From CAYMUC01 sp964393535 (GTDB lineage: Bacteria > Actinomycetota > Acidimicrobiia > Acidimicrobiales > Ilumatobacteraceae), in NCBI GenBank assembly GCA_964393535.1, contig CAYMUC010000141.1, positions 1 to 6,129 on the forward strand: 6,129 bases of DNA, read 5' to 3'. A program made the position numbers and the translations under genes. The notes beneath the pieces were generated by a model. The model did not search any database. It was not told the DNA's origin and saw only the letters and a program-made list of their open reading frames with translations. Below, one piece after another: positions 1 to 6,129 of this stretch (the first letter of the stretch is position 1; each line of letters starts with the position of its first letter).

Positions 1-2062
<2,062 letters not shown>

Positions 2063-2240
2063 AGACTTACTCCTCAGGGGCGAACGGCGGATGCACTAGT
2101 GCGCGCCAGAGCACGATCCGAGTGGGGGTGCTGAGAGGGCGACGCACGGCAACTTGTGACCCTACCGCCAGGCGGGAGCAACGTCAACCAGAACGCGGCG
2201 AACTACCAGCGAACCGTCGGGCCGCCGCTCAGTCACCGGC
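2063..2240 (-). other. rpoB 5' leader / non-coding gap
   Basis: The stretch between the upstream rpoB promoter and the GTG start has no convincing open frame on either strand. It contains the second promoter and a 10-base palindrome, GCACTAGTGC, at 2093-2102, which may be incidental. Transcripts from the two predicted promoters would carry leaders of about 170 and 90 bases. I do not recognise a riboswitch or a known leader family here. Confidence 0.6.
2159..2187 (-). promoter_or_regulatory. Predicted rpoB promoter, proximal (P2)
   Basis: On the minus strand TTGACG (2187-2182) is followed after exactly 17 bases by TAGGGT (2164-2159). This fits the housekeeping sigma consensus of actinobacteria, TTGACN-N17-TANNNT. 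The bases after the -10 are CACAAG, so transcription would start near 2154-2152. It reads toward rpoB, about 90 bases ahead of the GTG. It is a sequence match only, with no transcript evidence. Confidence 0.68.
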
Positions 2241-2269
2241 ACGCTAGGGGCGGTCGCACAGTGCGTCAA
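2241..2269 (-). promoter_or_regulatory. Predicted rpoB promoter, distal (P1)
   Basis: On the minus strand TTGACG (2269-2264) and TAGCGT (2246-2241) are separated by 17 bases, another match to the actinobacterial housekeeping promoter. The discriminator after the -10 is GC-rich (GCCGG), and the likely start is near 2234-2233. It lies 82 bases upstream of P2 and just after the rplL-rpoB hairpin, so it could restart transcription for rpoB. It is predicted from sequence only. Confidence 0.68.
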
Positions 2270-2292
2270 GCATCACCGAACCAGGGGGATGT

Positions 2293-2345
2293 GAAACAAC
2301 GACGAATCCCCGCCCCCTCGGCAATGCCGAGACGGCGGGGATTCG
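2293..2345 (-). terminator. Intrinsic terminator or attenuator between rplL and rpoB
   Basis: A nearly perfect hairpin starts 35 bases after the rplL stop. The outer stem has 12 pairs (2303-2314 with 2334-2345), followed by a 2x2 internal loop, a 6-pair inner stem (2317-2322 with 2326-2331) and a 3-base loop. In the direction of transcription the stem is followed by TCGTTGTTTC, a moderately T-rich tract (6 of 10). There is no T-rich tract on the other side, so it would act on rplL transcripts. A partial terminator between L7/L12 and rpoB is known in E. coli. The imperfect T tract suggests incomplete termination or an RNase site. Confidence 0.75.
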
Positions 2346-2380
2346 ACAAAGTGGTCGATGGCGGCCCGAGCCGCACCGGC

Positions 2381-2761
2381 TCACGCCAGCTTGACGGCGG
2401 CGCCAGCCTCTTCCAGCTTGGCCTTGGCCTTCTCGGCGTCGTCCTTGCTGGCCTTTTCGAGCACGGGCTTGGGGGCGCCGTCCACCAGATCCTTGGCCTC
2501 CTTGAGGCCCAGACCGGTGAGCTCGCGCACCACCTTGATGACCTGGATCTTCTGAGCGCCGGCATTGTCGAGGATGACGTCGAACTCGTCCTTCTCCTCT
2601 TCGGCGGCGGCAGCGCCGCCACCAGCGGCGGGGGCAGCAGCAGCGACAGCCACAGGGGCGGCCGCTGTCACCTCGAAGCGCTCTTCGAACGCGTCGAGGA
2701 GCTGCTTCAGTTCGAGCACGGTCAGGTTGGAAATTGCATCGAGAATCTCGTCGATGGACAT
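2381..2761 (-). CDS. rplL: 50S ribosomal protein L7/L12
   Basis: L7/L12 is the multi-copy stalk protein that recruits and stimulates translational GTPases; dimers bind the C-terminal helix of L10. The 126-residue product is the usual size. Residues 1-31 form the N-terminal dimerisation part (MSIDEILDAI, then LELKQLLDAFEERF). Residues 32-57 are the flexible Ala/Gly/Pro/Glu hinge. From 58 on is the globular domain, with KIQVIKVVRELTGLGLKEAK and DLVDGAPKPV. The ATG at 2761 is preferred because GAGGAG (2768-2773) sits 6 bases upstream; an in-frame GTG six codons earlier (2779) would put that ribosome site inside the gene. It lies 69 bases after rplJ and before a terminator-like hairpin, so it is the last gene of the stalk unit. 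Confidence 0.98.
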   Translation of the reverse strand: MSIDEILDAISNLTVLELKQLLDAFEERFEVTAAAPVAVAAAAPAAGGGAAAAEEEKDEFDVILDNAGAQKIQVIKVVRELTGLGLKEAKDLVDGAPKPVLEKASKDDAEKAKAKLEEAGAAVKLA

Positions 2762-2800
2762 TGGATACTCCTCATTCACACAGGTTGTTGACTTCGTGGT

Positions 2801-2817
2801 GATCGCACAAAGCGATC
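2801..2817 (-). other. Hairpin in the rplJ-rplL spacer
   Basis: GATCGC and GCGATC pair perfectly over six bases around a 5-base loop (TTTGT on the transcribed strand). It lies between the rplJ stop and the rplL ribosome binding site, with no T tract after it. It could be a stability or processing element affecting the high L12 output, but its function is inferred only. Confidence 0.4.
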
Positions 2818-2824
2818 GGATGGG

Positions 2825-2839
2825 GCCGCCTCAGGCGGC
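2825..2839 (-). other. Hairpin with the rplJ stop codon as its loop
   Basis: On the transcribed strand GCCGCC, TGA and GGCGGC follow one another, so a perfect six-pair GC stem closes on a triloop that is the rplJ stop codon (2833-2831). It is not followed by a T tract, so it is unlikely to be an intrinsic terminator. Its effect on termination or rplL reinitiation is unknown. Confidence 0.45.
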
Positions 2840-3364
2840 GTCGCGCTGATCGATCAGGGCCTTGAGCCCATAGGCCATGTTGCGTGGCAGTGCCTGAACC
2901 AGACCGGCGGTCTTGACCAGGGGTGCCTGGAACGCACCAGCGATCTGGGCCAGCAGCACCTCACGGCTCGGCAGTTCGGCCATGGCGGTCACATCGGCGG
3001 CACTGAGTGCACTGTTGCCGATGACGCCGCCTGTGAGGACCAGCAGTGGGTTGGTCCGAGAGAAGTCGCGCAGGGCCTTGGCCACTGCCGCCACATCTCC
3101 GTGGACGAAGGTCAGCGTGGTAGGGCCAACGAGCAAGGGCTCGATCGCGTCGACGCCGGCCTGTCGGGCTGCGAGAGCAGCAAGCGTGTTCTTGTACACC
3201 TTGCACTCGCCGCCTGCTTTGCCCACCTCACGTCGCAAGTTCGACATGGCGGTCACTGTGAGGCCGCGGTACTCGGCCACGAACACTGCCGACGACGCAC
3301 TGAACTTCGCCAGAGCATCTTCGACGGCTGCCACCTTCTCGGGGCGGGGTGTCGTCGTTGTCAT
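2831..3364 (-). CDS. rplJ: 50S ribosomal protein L10
   Basis: L10 anchors L7/L12 dimers to 23S rRNA at the stalk base, and in many bacteria the L10-L12 complex represses its own mRNA. The 177-residue product matches the family in length. It has the N-terminal RNA-binding fold (VFVAEYRGLTVTAMSNLRRE, then KVYKNTLAALAA) and the usual VGPTTLTF, with a C-terminal helix (about 150-177) expected to hold L12. The ATG at 3364 is chosen because GAGGAG (3371-3376) lies 6 bases upstream; an in-frame GTG two codons earlier (3370) directly abuts that site. The gene follows a structured 209-base leader and precedes rplL by 69 bases. The stop codon lies in a small perfect hairpin. Confidence 0.98.
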   Translation of the reverse strand: MTTTTPRPEKVAAVEDALAKFSASSAVFVAEYRGLTVTAMSNLRREVGKAGGECKVYKNTLAALAARQAGVDAIEPLLVGPTTLTFVHGDVAAVAKALRDFSRTNPLLVLTGGVIGNSALSAADVTAMAELPSREVLLAQIAGAFQAPLVKTAGLVQALPRNMAYGLKALIDQRDAA

Positions 3365-3390
3365 GTTCACCTCCTCTCACGTCGGTTCGG

Positions 3391-3412
3391 GGCGCTCGCG
3401 CCTGCGAACGCC
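3391..3412 (-). other. Stem-loop just upstream of the rplJ ribosome binding site
   Basis: The transcribed strand has a 9-pair stem, GGCGTTCGC with GCGAGCGCC (one G-U pair), closing on the tetraloop AGGC. It ends 14 bases before GAGGAG. There is no T tract, so termination is unlikely. It begins at the base where the 3413-3426 hairpin ends, so the two could stack. It may be part of the rplJ translational control region. Confidence 0.5.
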
Positions 3413-3426
3413 CACGACCGGTCGTG
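3413..3426 (-). repeat. Perfect 14-bp palindrome in the rplJ leader
   Basis: CACGACCGGTCGTG is fully self-complementary. As RNA it can form a five-pair hairpin with a CCGG loop; as DNA it is a symmetric site of the kind bound by dimeric repressors. Its position directly between the L10-leader fold and the next stem-loop favours the RNA reading. Confidence 0.5.
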
Positions 3427-3439
3427 ATCGTGGAGGTTC

Positions 3440-3513
3440 ACCTCGGCTGGCGGGACGGATCCCTTTCGCAGACCATCAGTGCAAACATCTGACGGCATGA
3501 CCAGCGGTCTTCG
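3440..3513 (-). promoter_or_regulatory. Ribosomal protein L10 leader (autoregulatory mRNA element)
   Basis: The leader reads CGAAGACCGCTGG (3513-3501) at its 5' side and CCAGCCGAGGT (3450-3440) at its 3' side. GCTGG pairs with CCAGC, and ACC with GGT across a 3-base CGA bulge, as expected for a kink-turn. Enclosed are a 7-pair stem, CCGTCAG with CTGATGG (3495-3489 and 3479-3473, one G-U pair, 9-base loop), and a short GGGA/TCCC hairpin (3463-3452). This fits the known L10 leader family (Rfam L10_leader), where L10 with L12 binds the junction and represses translation. An alternative pairing, AGACC (3510-3506) with GGTCT (3474-3470), could form a second state. I recognise the element from its conserved ends and position before rplJ, not from a covariance-model score. 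Confidence 0.75.
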
Positions 3514-3541
3514 GCGAGTCACCTATGGATATGGATTGTGG

Positions 3542-3569
3542 GTGAGGTACGGCCTGCGCCGGACCTCAC
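3542..3569 (-). other. Hairpin immediately after rplA
   Basis: GTGAGGT (3569-3563) pairs with ACCTCAC (3548-3542), then after one mismatch four more pairs close on a GCAG loop. It starts 4 bases after the rplA stop. The following bases (CCCACAATCC) are not T-rich, so it is more likely a 3'-end stabiliser or RNase processing site than an intrinsic terminator. I found no convincing promoter between it and the L10 leader. Confidence 0.5.
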
Positions 3570-3573
3570 GACA

Positions 3574-4278
3574 TCAGGCCGGCTGCTCGGGACGCAACCG
3601 GTTGGTGTCGATCTTGATCCCCGGGCCCATGGTGGAGGACACGGTGATCTTCTTCATGTAGCGACCCTTGGCGGATGCCGGCTTGGCACGCTGGAGTTCG
3701 TCGAGCACGGCCCGCAGGTTCAACTCGAGGGCGTCGGGCGTGAAGCTCGCTTTACCGATGGGCACGTGCACATTGCCGTAACGATCGGTTCGGTACTCGA
3801 CCTTGCCGCCCTTGAACTCGGTGACGGCTCGCCCGACGTCATTCGTCACGGTGCCCGTCTTGGGATTGGGCATGAGACCGCGAGGACCGAGCACTCGACC
3901 CAGACGGCCCACCAACGGCATCAGATCCGGTGTGGCGATGGCCACATCGAAGTCGAAGTTGCCAGCCTCGATGGCCGCCGCCAGATCGTCGGCACCAACG
4001 ACGTCAGCACCAGCCTGACGTGCCTCCTCGGCAGCCGAACCCGCAGCGAACACGGCGACACGCACATCGCCACCGGTGCCCGACGGCAGAGCGACCGTGC
4101 CGCGCACCATCTGATCGGCCTTGCGGGGGTCTACGCCGAGACGCACCGCCAACTCGACGGTCTCGTCGAAGCGGGCACTCGCCAGACTGCTGACAAGACC
4201 GAGAGCCTCGGTGGGCGTGAACAACTGATCACGGTCGAAACGCTTCAGAGCGTCGCGGTACTTCTTCCCTTGCGGCAT
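3574..4278 (-). CDS. rplA: 50S ribosomal protein L1
   Basis: L1 forms the mobile L1 stalk beside the E site, helps release deacylated tRNA, and in several bacteria represses its own operon by binding its mRNA. The 234-residue product is the normal length. It opens with MPQGKKYRDALKRFD, carries the TGGDVRVAVFAAG stretch of the second domain, and has the family signature GRLGRVLGPRGLMPNPKTGT at about residues 127-146. It ends with the KKITVSSTMGPGIKID strand region. The ATG at 4278 is chosen over an in-frame extension to 4410 because GGGAGG (4283-4288) lies 4 bases upstream, the family starts here, and the extension would run into rplK. It follows rplK by 94 bases and is followed by a hairpin and the rplJ leader. 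Confidence 0.98.
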   Translation of the reverse strand: MPQGKKYRDALKRFDRDQLFTPTEALGLVSSLASARFDETVELAVRLGVDPRKADQMVRGTVALPSGTGGDVRVAVFAAGSAAEEARQAGADVVGADDLAAAIEAGNFDFDVAIATPDLMPLVGRLGRVLGPRGLMPNPKTGTVTNDVGRAVTEFKGGKVEYRTDRYGNVHVPIGKASFTPDALELNLRAVLDELQRAKPASAKGRYMKKITVSSTMGPGIKIDTNRLRPEQPA

Positions 4279-4300
4279 GATGCCTCCCTCGTGTGATGAC

Positions 4301-4330
4301 ACCGTCCGGGCGAGGTTGTCCCGGCTCGGT
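4301..4330 (-). other. Two-part hairpin in the rplK-rplA spacer, possible L1 mRNA site
   Basis: On the transcribed strand ACCG-AG-CCGGG, a 9-base loop and CCCGG-A-CGGT form two short helices (4 and 5 pairs) joined by an asymmetric internal loop. L1 is known to bind rRNA and mRNA sites made of two helices around an asymmetric loop. Its position just before the rplA ribosome site would suit feedback, but I cannot match the internal-loop bases to the known consensus, so this is tentative. Confidence 0.3.
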
Positions 4331-4372
4331 GATGGATGTGACTGCTGCGGACGCCAGCCGCAACGGGTTGGT

Positions 4373-4798
4373 TCAGACCACCTGAAGGCCCATGGACCGC
4401 GCAGTGCCACGGACCTGCTGCTTGGCGGCTTCCAGATCGTTGGCGTTCAGGTCGGGCATCTTGATCTTGGCGATCTCTTCGATATCGGCCTCGCTGATCT
4501 TGCCGGCCGACACCTTGCCCGGCGTCTGAGAGCCCTTGGGCAGGCCCGCACGCTCACGCAACAACACCGGCGTGGGAGGTGTCTTGAGGATGAACGTGAA
4601 AGACCGATCCTCGAACACCGTGATCTCGACGGGCACGATGGTCCCGACCTGAGCCTCGGTAGCGGCGTTGTACTGCTTCACGAAGTCCATGATCGGCACA
4701 CCGTGGGGGCCCAATGCAGTACCCACGGGCGGGGCGGGGGTCGCCTTGCCCGCTGGGATCTGGATCCTGATGATCGCTGCGACCTTCTTCTTCGCCAT
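4373..4798 (-). CDS. rplK: 50S ribosomal protein L11
   Basis: L11 binds the GTPase-associated region of 23S rRNA at the stalk base, near where elongation factors and thiopeptide antibiotics act. The 141-residue product is the usual size and complete. The N-terminal domain begins MAKKKVAAIIRIQIPAGKAT and holds the proline pair of the PAPPVG motif (P23, P24). The C-terminal RNA-binding domain has SFTFILKTPPTPVLL, then KGSQTPGKVSAGKI and KIKMPDLNANDLEAAKQQVR, and ends GTARSMGLQVV. The motif usually written GQHGVNIM reads GPHGVPIM here. The ATG at 4798 is preferred because MAKKKVA is the family start. The ribosome site is unusual: GAGGA is only 2 bases away (4801-4805) and GAAGGA is 11 bases away (4810-4815). 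It lies 49 bases after nusG and is probably co-transcribed with it. Confidence 0.98.
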   Translation of the reverse strand: MAKKKVAAIIRIQIPAGKATPAPPVGTALGPHGVPIMDFVKQYNAATEAQVGTIVPVEITVFEDRSFTFILKTPPTPVLLRERAGLPKGSQTPGKVSAGKISEADIEEIAKIKMPDLNANDLEAAKQQVRGTARSMGLQVV

Positions 4799-4847
4799 GT
4801 TCCTCGTTGTCCTTCTCGCTGTGTGCGTGCTGTTGTGCGTCGGAGAC

Positions 4848-5525
4848 TCAGAGTTTGGCGACCTGGCTGAAGTCCATCTCCACGAGCGTGTCACGCCCGA
4901 AGATGTTCACCAACACCTTGAGTTTCATGTGATCGGCATTGATCTCGGCGATCGTGCCATTGAAATCGGCGAAGGGGCCTTCCTTCACGCGAACGTTCTC
5001 GCCCACCTCATAGTCCAACTTGGGCTTCTTGCGGGTCGGTGCGGCCGCTCCATCTCCCTTTGCAGAGAGGAACGTCTCGACCTCGCGCCTGGACAGAGGT
5101 GTGGGCTTCTGGCCCTTCTGGCTCTGGCCGACGAAGCCCGTGACGCCGGGGGTGTTGCGGATGCAGTACCAGGACTCGTCGTCCATGTGGCAGCGAACGA
5201 GCAGGTAACCGGGGAAGACCTTCTTCTGGACCACCTGTCGGCGGCCACCCTTGAACTCCACGACCTCTTCGAGTGGGATGACCACGTCGAAGACTTTCTC
5301 TTCCATGTTCATGGACTGGATGCGCGCGTGAAGGTTCGCCTTGACCTTCTTCTCGTAGCCCGACTGCGAGTGGACCACGTACCAGCGACCTGGCAGCGTC
5401 CAGGGGTCCTCGACCGGATCGACATCGGAGTCGAGATCGCCCACGGGGTCACTGGTGAGATCGAAGGTTTCGACCGGCAACTCGTCGAGGTCGTCGGATG
5501 CGGTATCGGTGATGTGATCAGTCAT
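4848..5525 (-). CDS. nusG: Transcription termination/antitermination factor NusG
   Basis: NusG binds RNA polymerase at the clamp, changes pausing and elongation, and can link polymerase to Rho or the ribosome. The 225-residue product has an acidic N-terminal extension (residues 1-46 contain 15 Asp/Glu and no Lys/Arg). The NGN domain runs from about 47 (GRWYVVHSQSGYEKKVKANL) through PLEEVVEFKGG, KVFPGYLLVR and NTPGVTGFVG. A linker rich in Ala and Lys (about 155-171) precedes the KOW domain (172-225: YEVGENVRVKEGPFADFNGT). The ATG at 5525 is supported by AGGA (5533-5536) 7 bases upstream. Only 3 bases separate it from the secE stop, so the two are almost certainly translationally coupled. N-terminal extensions before NGN are common in actinobacterial NusG. 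Confidence 0.98.
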   Translation of the reverse strand: MTDHITDTASDDLDELPVETFDLTSDPVGDLDSDVDPVEDPWTLPGRWYVVHSQSGYEKKVKANLHARIQSMNMEEKVFDVVIPLEEVVEFKGGRRQVVQKKVFPGYLLVRCHMDDESWYCIRNTPGVTGFVGQSQKGQKPTPLSRREVETFLSAKGDGAAAPTRKKPKLDYEVGENVRVKEGPFADFNGTIAEINADHMKLKVLVNIFGRDTLVEMDFSQVAKL

Positions 5526-5528
5526 GTG

Positions 5529-5828
5529 TCAGTCCTGGTAGAGCCAGCCCGACAGGACGCCGAACACGGAGTCGACACCGCCGATGACGGCAGTGAAGAA
5601 GATGACGGTGCCCAGCACCACGAGCGAGTAGCGGCGAACCTCGGGCCACTTTGGCCAGGCCACCTTGCGCATCTCCTCACGGACCTCACGGAGATACTGC
5701 GCAGGACTGGTTCGCGGTTCGTTGCGGTTGGGCGCAGAACGCTGGGCGCGAGTCGGTGCACCCTGTTCGTTCAGCGCGCCCATTCGCTTCAGCGTGCGCT
5801 TCTGCTCTCGATTCAGATCCATGGACAT
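5529..5828 (-). CDS. secE: Preprotein translocase subunit SecE
   Basis: SecE is the small membrane subunit that clamps SecY in the Sec protein-export channel. The product is 99 residues from the ATG at 5828, or 97 from the ATG at 5822; both starts are in frame and neither has a strong ribosome site, so the start is uncertain. The first 40 or so residues are hydrophilic and basic (NREQKRTLKRMG, then RAQRSAPNRN). The amphipathic helix with the SecE signature EVREEMRKVAWPKWPEVRRY follows at about 48-67. One membrane segment (about 68-95, SLVVLGTVIFFTAVIGG onward) ends the protein. Single-span SecE is the usual form outside the enterobacteria. The gene lies between tRNA-Trp and nusG, the common arrangement. 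Confidence 0.97.
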   Translation of the reverse strand: MSMDLNREQKRTLKRMGALNEQGAPTRAQRSAPNRNEPRTSPAQYLREVREEMRKVAWPKWPEVRRYSLVVLGTVIFFTAVIGGVDSVFGVLSGWLYQD

Positions 5829-5850
5829 GGGTCATCTCGTCTGATGTCGT

Positions 5851-5864
5851 GCCGGAAGGCCGGC
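5851..5864 (-). other. Small hairpin between tRNA-Trp and secE
   Basis: GCCGG and CCGGC pair over five bases around a CCTT loop on the transcribed strand, 7 bases after the tRNA 3' end. It could help define tRNA 3'-end processing or protect the secE mRNA 5' end after cleavage. The evidence is only the symmetry and position. Confidence 0.35.
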
Positions 5865-5871
5865 GGATGTG

Positions 5872-5944
5872 CAGGGCAGGAGGGACTCGAACCCCCGACC
5901 GTCGGTTTTGGAGACCGATGCTCTACCAACTGAGCTACTGCCCT
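5872..5944 (-). tRNA. tRNA-Trp (anticodon CCA)
   Basis: The 73-base sequence folds as a complete cloverleaf. The acceptor stem is AGGGCAG with CTGCCCT and discriminator G. The D arm is GCTC-AGTTGGTA-GAGC, and the anticodon arm is TCGGT-CTCCAAA-ACCGA with CCA as anticodon. The variable region is five bases, and the T arm is GGGGG-TTCGAGT-CCCTC with one G-U pair. The 3' CCA is not encoded. It is the tRNA that reads UGG. It sits between rpmG and secE on the same strand, so it is probably cut out of a longer transcript. A strong hairpin ends three bases before its 5' end. Confidence 0.98.
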
Positions 5945-5947
5945 AGA

Positions 5948-5987
5948 ACGGGAGGCGTCAGGGTACCAGCACCTGACGCCATCCCGT
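5948..5987 (-). other. Long hairpin between rpmG and tRNA-Trp
   Basis: GGCGTCAGG (5980-5972) pairs perfectly with CCTGACGCC (5962-5954). The stem continues outward through a single bulged base with ACGGGA/TCCCGT, giving 15 pairs around a 9-base loop. It is followed only by TTCT before the tRNA begins, so a classical T tract is absent. It could be a leaky terminator for rpmG or a structured RNase site that precedes RNase P cleavage. Confidence 0.6.
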
Positions 5988-6001
5988 CGGGCGCGCATCG
6001 A

Positions 6002-6129
6002 TCAGCGGGTCTCCTTGTGGACCGTATGTCGCCGATCATGCGAGCAGTACTTGTTCATCTCGAGGCGCTCACGGTCGTTGATCTTCGACTTCATCGTGAT
6101 GTAGTTGCGCCGCTTGCACTCGGTGCACT
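6002..6129 (-). CDS. rpmG: 50S ribosomal protein L33, C-terminal 41 residues, 5' end outside window
   Basis: L33 is a small zinc-ribbon protein of the large ribosomal subunit near the E site. The visible part reads CTECKRRNYITMKSKINDRE and then RLEMNKYCSHDRRHTVHKET followed by R and a TGA stop at 6004-6002. The family is about 50-55 residues, so roughly 10-14 residues and the start are missing. The first CxxC (CTEC) is intact, but the second reads C-S-H-D, with Asp where the fourth Cys normally lies. The R-N-Y, R-L-E and H-T-x-H-x-E-T-R signatures leave little doubt about the family. L33 next to tRNA-Trp and secE is a common order. Confidence 0.96.
   Translation of the reverse strand, partial: CTECKRRNYITMKSKINDRERLEMNKYCSHDRRHTVHKETR

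Noticed and set aside
2266..2622. 118-codon minus-strand frame overlapping rplL
   Set aside because: It is an alternative frame of rplL that runs through the terminator hairpin, with an Arg/Ser/Pro-rich composition typical of a frame shadow.
3514..3541. Possible rplJ promoter around CATATCCATAGG
   Set aside because: No TANNNT with a suitably spaced TTGAC-like box could be found, so it was not listed.
3542..3569. Intrinsic terminator after rplA
   Set aside because: The hairpin is real but the following bases are C- and A-rich, not T-rich. It is listed only as a hairpin.
3538..4296. 252-codon plus-strand open frame
   Set aside because: It is the antisense shadow of rplA, with no recognisable motifs.
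4668..5933. 421-codon plus-strand open frame spanning nusG, secE and the tRNA
   Set aside because: It is antisense to nusG and secE, and its tail (GLEPPTVGFGDRCSTN) is the familiar false peptide from reading a tRNA backwards. No family resemblance or ribosome site was seen.
5813..5998. 61-codon minus-strand frame with AVAQLVEHRSPKPTVGGSSP
   Set aside because: It is a translation through tRNA-Trp, a well-known false protein.

Overview
The window is a conserved chromosomal block of translation and transcription genes, all on the minus strand. In transcription order (high to low coordinates) it reads rpmG (L33, 5' end outside the window), tRNA-Trp(CCA), secE, nusG, rplK (L11), rplA (L1), rplJ (L10), rplL (L7/L12) and rpoB (RNA polymerase beta, 3' end outside the window). 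The order, the GC-rich codons, the Shine-Dalgarno sites and the TTGACG/TANNNT promoters point to a high-GC actinobacterium. The RpoB N-terminus (RYSFANL, then LPDLIAIQRESF), the short MDLNREQKR start of SecE and L11 with GPHGV suggest an Acidimicrobiia-like lineage. That placement rests on remembered family resemblance, not on a search.

Layout: 6002-6129 is the L33 C-terminus. A strong 15-bp hairpin (5948-5987) follows and ends three bases before the mature tRNA-Trp (5872-5944). Then come secE and nusG, with only 3 bases between them, and the L11-L1 pair. The 209-base rplA-rplJ gap contains a post-rplA hairpin, a fold matching the L10 autoregulatory leader, and two abutting hairpins just before the rplJ ribosome binding site. 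The rplJ stop codon lies in the loop of a small perfect hairpin, with a second hairpin before rplL. The 318-base rplL-rpoB gap holds a terminator/attenuator hairpin and then two well-formed promoters, both TTGACG-N17-TANNNT, pointing into rpoB.

Together the genes supply the ribosomal stalk (L10, L12), its base (L11), the L1 stalk, a large-subunit zinc-ribbon protein, a Sec translocon subunit, the elongation factor NusG and the polymerase beta subunit. The control elements seem to let stalk-protein synthesis be set by L10 feedback, while rpoB is partly uncoupled by a terminator plus its own promoters.

I see no mobile element, CRISPR array, defence system or unknown protein-coding gene. The long plus-strand open frames are shadows of the minus-strand genes. 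The points worth a second look are RNA and regulatory structures in the gaps, plus a few residue-level oddities (L33 fourth cysteine, RpoB position equivalent to E. coli 518, NusG acidic extension).
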